Made by a program: the position numbers and the translations under genes. Below are positions 6,126 to 6,312 of a DNA stretch of 6,312 nt, piece after piece. Every line of letters starts with the position of its first letter. Positions within the stretch are counted from its first letter, which is position 1. The notes under the pieces were generated by a model. That model did not search any database and was not told where the DNA came from. It worked only from the letters and a program-made list of their open reading frames with translations. Source of the stretch: a bacterium HR39 (GTDB lineage: Bacteria; Pseudomonadota; Alphaproteobacteria; Geminicoccales; Geminicoccaceae). The stretch spans positions 1 through 6,312 of the forward strand of contig BEIP01000089.1 of NCBI GenBank assembly GCA_002898955.1, given 5' to 3'.

Positions 6126-6180
6126 TTTTAGCTGCTTGTTTTACGTGGCCGCAAGCCGGTCGGCACAAATCACCACGGTC
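6126..6180 (-). ncRNA. SAM-II riboswitch aptamer (metA leader)
   Basis: S-adenosylmethionine-sensing RNA in the 5' leader of metA. Read on the minus strand, the conserved blocks appear in order: CGTGGTGATTTG (6177-6166), CGGCTTGC (6158-6151), GCCACGT (6149-6143), AAACAAG (6141-6135) and GCTAAAA (6132-6126). Stem P1 is CGTGG (6177-6173) with CCACG (6148-6144). The class-defining H-type pseudoknot is GCTTG (6156-6152) with CAAGC (6138-6134). The U-rich ATTTG loop that contacts SAM is intact. The class typically sits upstream of metA, metX or metC in Alphaproteobacteria, as here. Binding of SAM is expected to lower metA expression. Recognition is by motif and pairing, not by a covariance model score. 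Confidence 0.93.
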
Positions 6181-6197
6181 CCGTGCGGGACGGCCTC

Positions 6198-6227
6198 ATT
6201 GATTGGGAGGGGGGCGCGTCCTGTCAA
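6198..6227 (-). promoter_or_regulatory. Likely metA promoter (sigma-70 type)
   Basis: TTGACA (6227-6222 on the minus strand) is a perfect -35 hexamer. Eighteen bases on lies ATCAAT (6203-6198), a weak -10 matching at three positions. A start about seven bases further, near 6190, would begin the transcript roughly ten bases before the SAM-II aptamer, which is the expected geometry. The weak -10 leaves the exact start uncertain. Confidence 0.5.
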
Positions 6228-6241
6228 GGCGGCGGACGCGC
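6214..6241. repeat. Perfect 8-bp inverted repeat spanning the metA -35 box
   Basis: GCGCGTCC (6214-6221) and GGACGCGC (6234-6241) are exact inverted copies separated by 12 bases that include the -35 hexamer. The repeat starts just past the putative upstream stop codon (6244-6246). It could be a terminator hairpin for the upstream gene (no T-run follows) or an operator for metA. Confidence 0.4.
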
Positions 6242-6243
6242 AC

Positions 6244-6312
6244 TCACTCGCGCCGGCGGCGGAAACGTTCCAGGGTGACGATCTCGGCCCCGCCCCGGGC
6301 GCCCTCCTCCGG
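6244..6312 (-). CDS. Possible C-terminal end of an unidentified protein (partial, enters from the right edge)
   Basis: On the minus strand a frame open from the window edge encodes 22 residues, PEEGARGGAEIVTLERFRRR followed by RE, and stops at TGA (6246-6244). Codon third positions are mostly G or C, and a hairpin follows directly, both consistent with a gene end. The fragment is too short to name. If real, the gene lies upstream of metA on the same strand. A different minus frame also stays open to about 6225, so the call is tentative. Confidence 0.35.
   Translation of the reverse strand, partial: PEEGARGGAEIVTLERFRRRRE

Noticed and set aside
6126..6180. SAM-V riboswitch (similar core) as the alternative class
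   Set aside because: The P1 and pseudoknot spacing and the conserved GATTTG, GGCTTGC, AAACAAG and GCTAAA blocks follow SAM-II as found upstream of metA in Alphaproteobacteria. SAM-V is known mainly from marine low-GC lineages.
5189..6202. A 337-codon plus-strand open frame
   Set aside because: It is antisense to metA and its leader, with low-complexity Val/Arg/Leu/Glu composition. metA on the other strand has every catalytic motif.
1..6312. CRISPR arrays, tRNA or rRNA genes, insertion sequences, phage genes
   Set aside because: No regularly spaced direct repeats, tRNA-like cloverleaf, transposase or integrase motifs were seen on either strand.

Overview
The window is high-GC, densely packed bacterial DNA with long antisense shadow frames and strong GGAGG-type ribosome binding sites. 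The best lineage marker is a SAM-II riboswitch on the minus strand upstream of metA. This RNA class is found mainly in Alphaproteobacteria, so I infer a high-GC alphaproteobacterium. Nothing in the window looks like a plasmid, phage, insertion sequence or CRISPR array. It reads as chromosomal housekeeping DNA with one efflux operon.

Layout from left to right. (1) 1-3055, minus strand: a two-gene efflux operon, with a periplasmic adaptor (2066-3055) followed by an RND pump that leaves the window at its left edge (1-2069). The two genes overlap by 4 bases (ATGA). (2) 3056-3137: a short divergent promoter region with an AT-rich imperfect inverted repeat. (3) 3138-3341, plus strand: a 67-residue DUF2892 membrane protein. 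(4) 3342-3413: a strong 14-bp hairpin between convergent genes. (5) 3414-4208, minus strand: gloB, glyoxalase II, divergent from (6) 4298-5053, plus strand: a class I methyltransferase-like protein of the kind often found beside gloB. (7) 5054-5083: a convergent junction where a GC-rich hairpin holds the methyltransferase stop codon in its loop. (8) 5084-6046, minus strand: metA, homoserine O-acyltransferase, preceded by a 197-base leader and promoter region holding a SAM-II aptamer (6126-6180), a possible Shine-Dalgarno-sequestering platform, and a promoter with a perfect TTGACA box. (9) 6244-6312, minus strand: a possible C-terminal end of another gene.

How the parts work together. The adaptor and pump should form an inner-membrane and periplasmic efflux complex. 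No outer-membrane channel gene is visible. GloB finishes glutathione-dependent detoxification of methylglyoxal. MetA starts methionine synthesis by acylating homoserine, and the riboswitch lets the end product SAM shut it down. Glu111 in MetA indicates acetyl-CoA rather than succinyl-CoA as donor. The most noteworthy part is the metA leader, where an 8-base anti-Shine-Dalgarno sequence and mutually exclusive pairings lie between the aptamer and the start codon.
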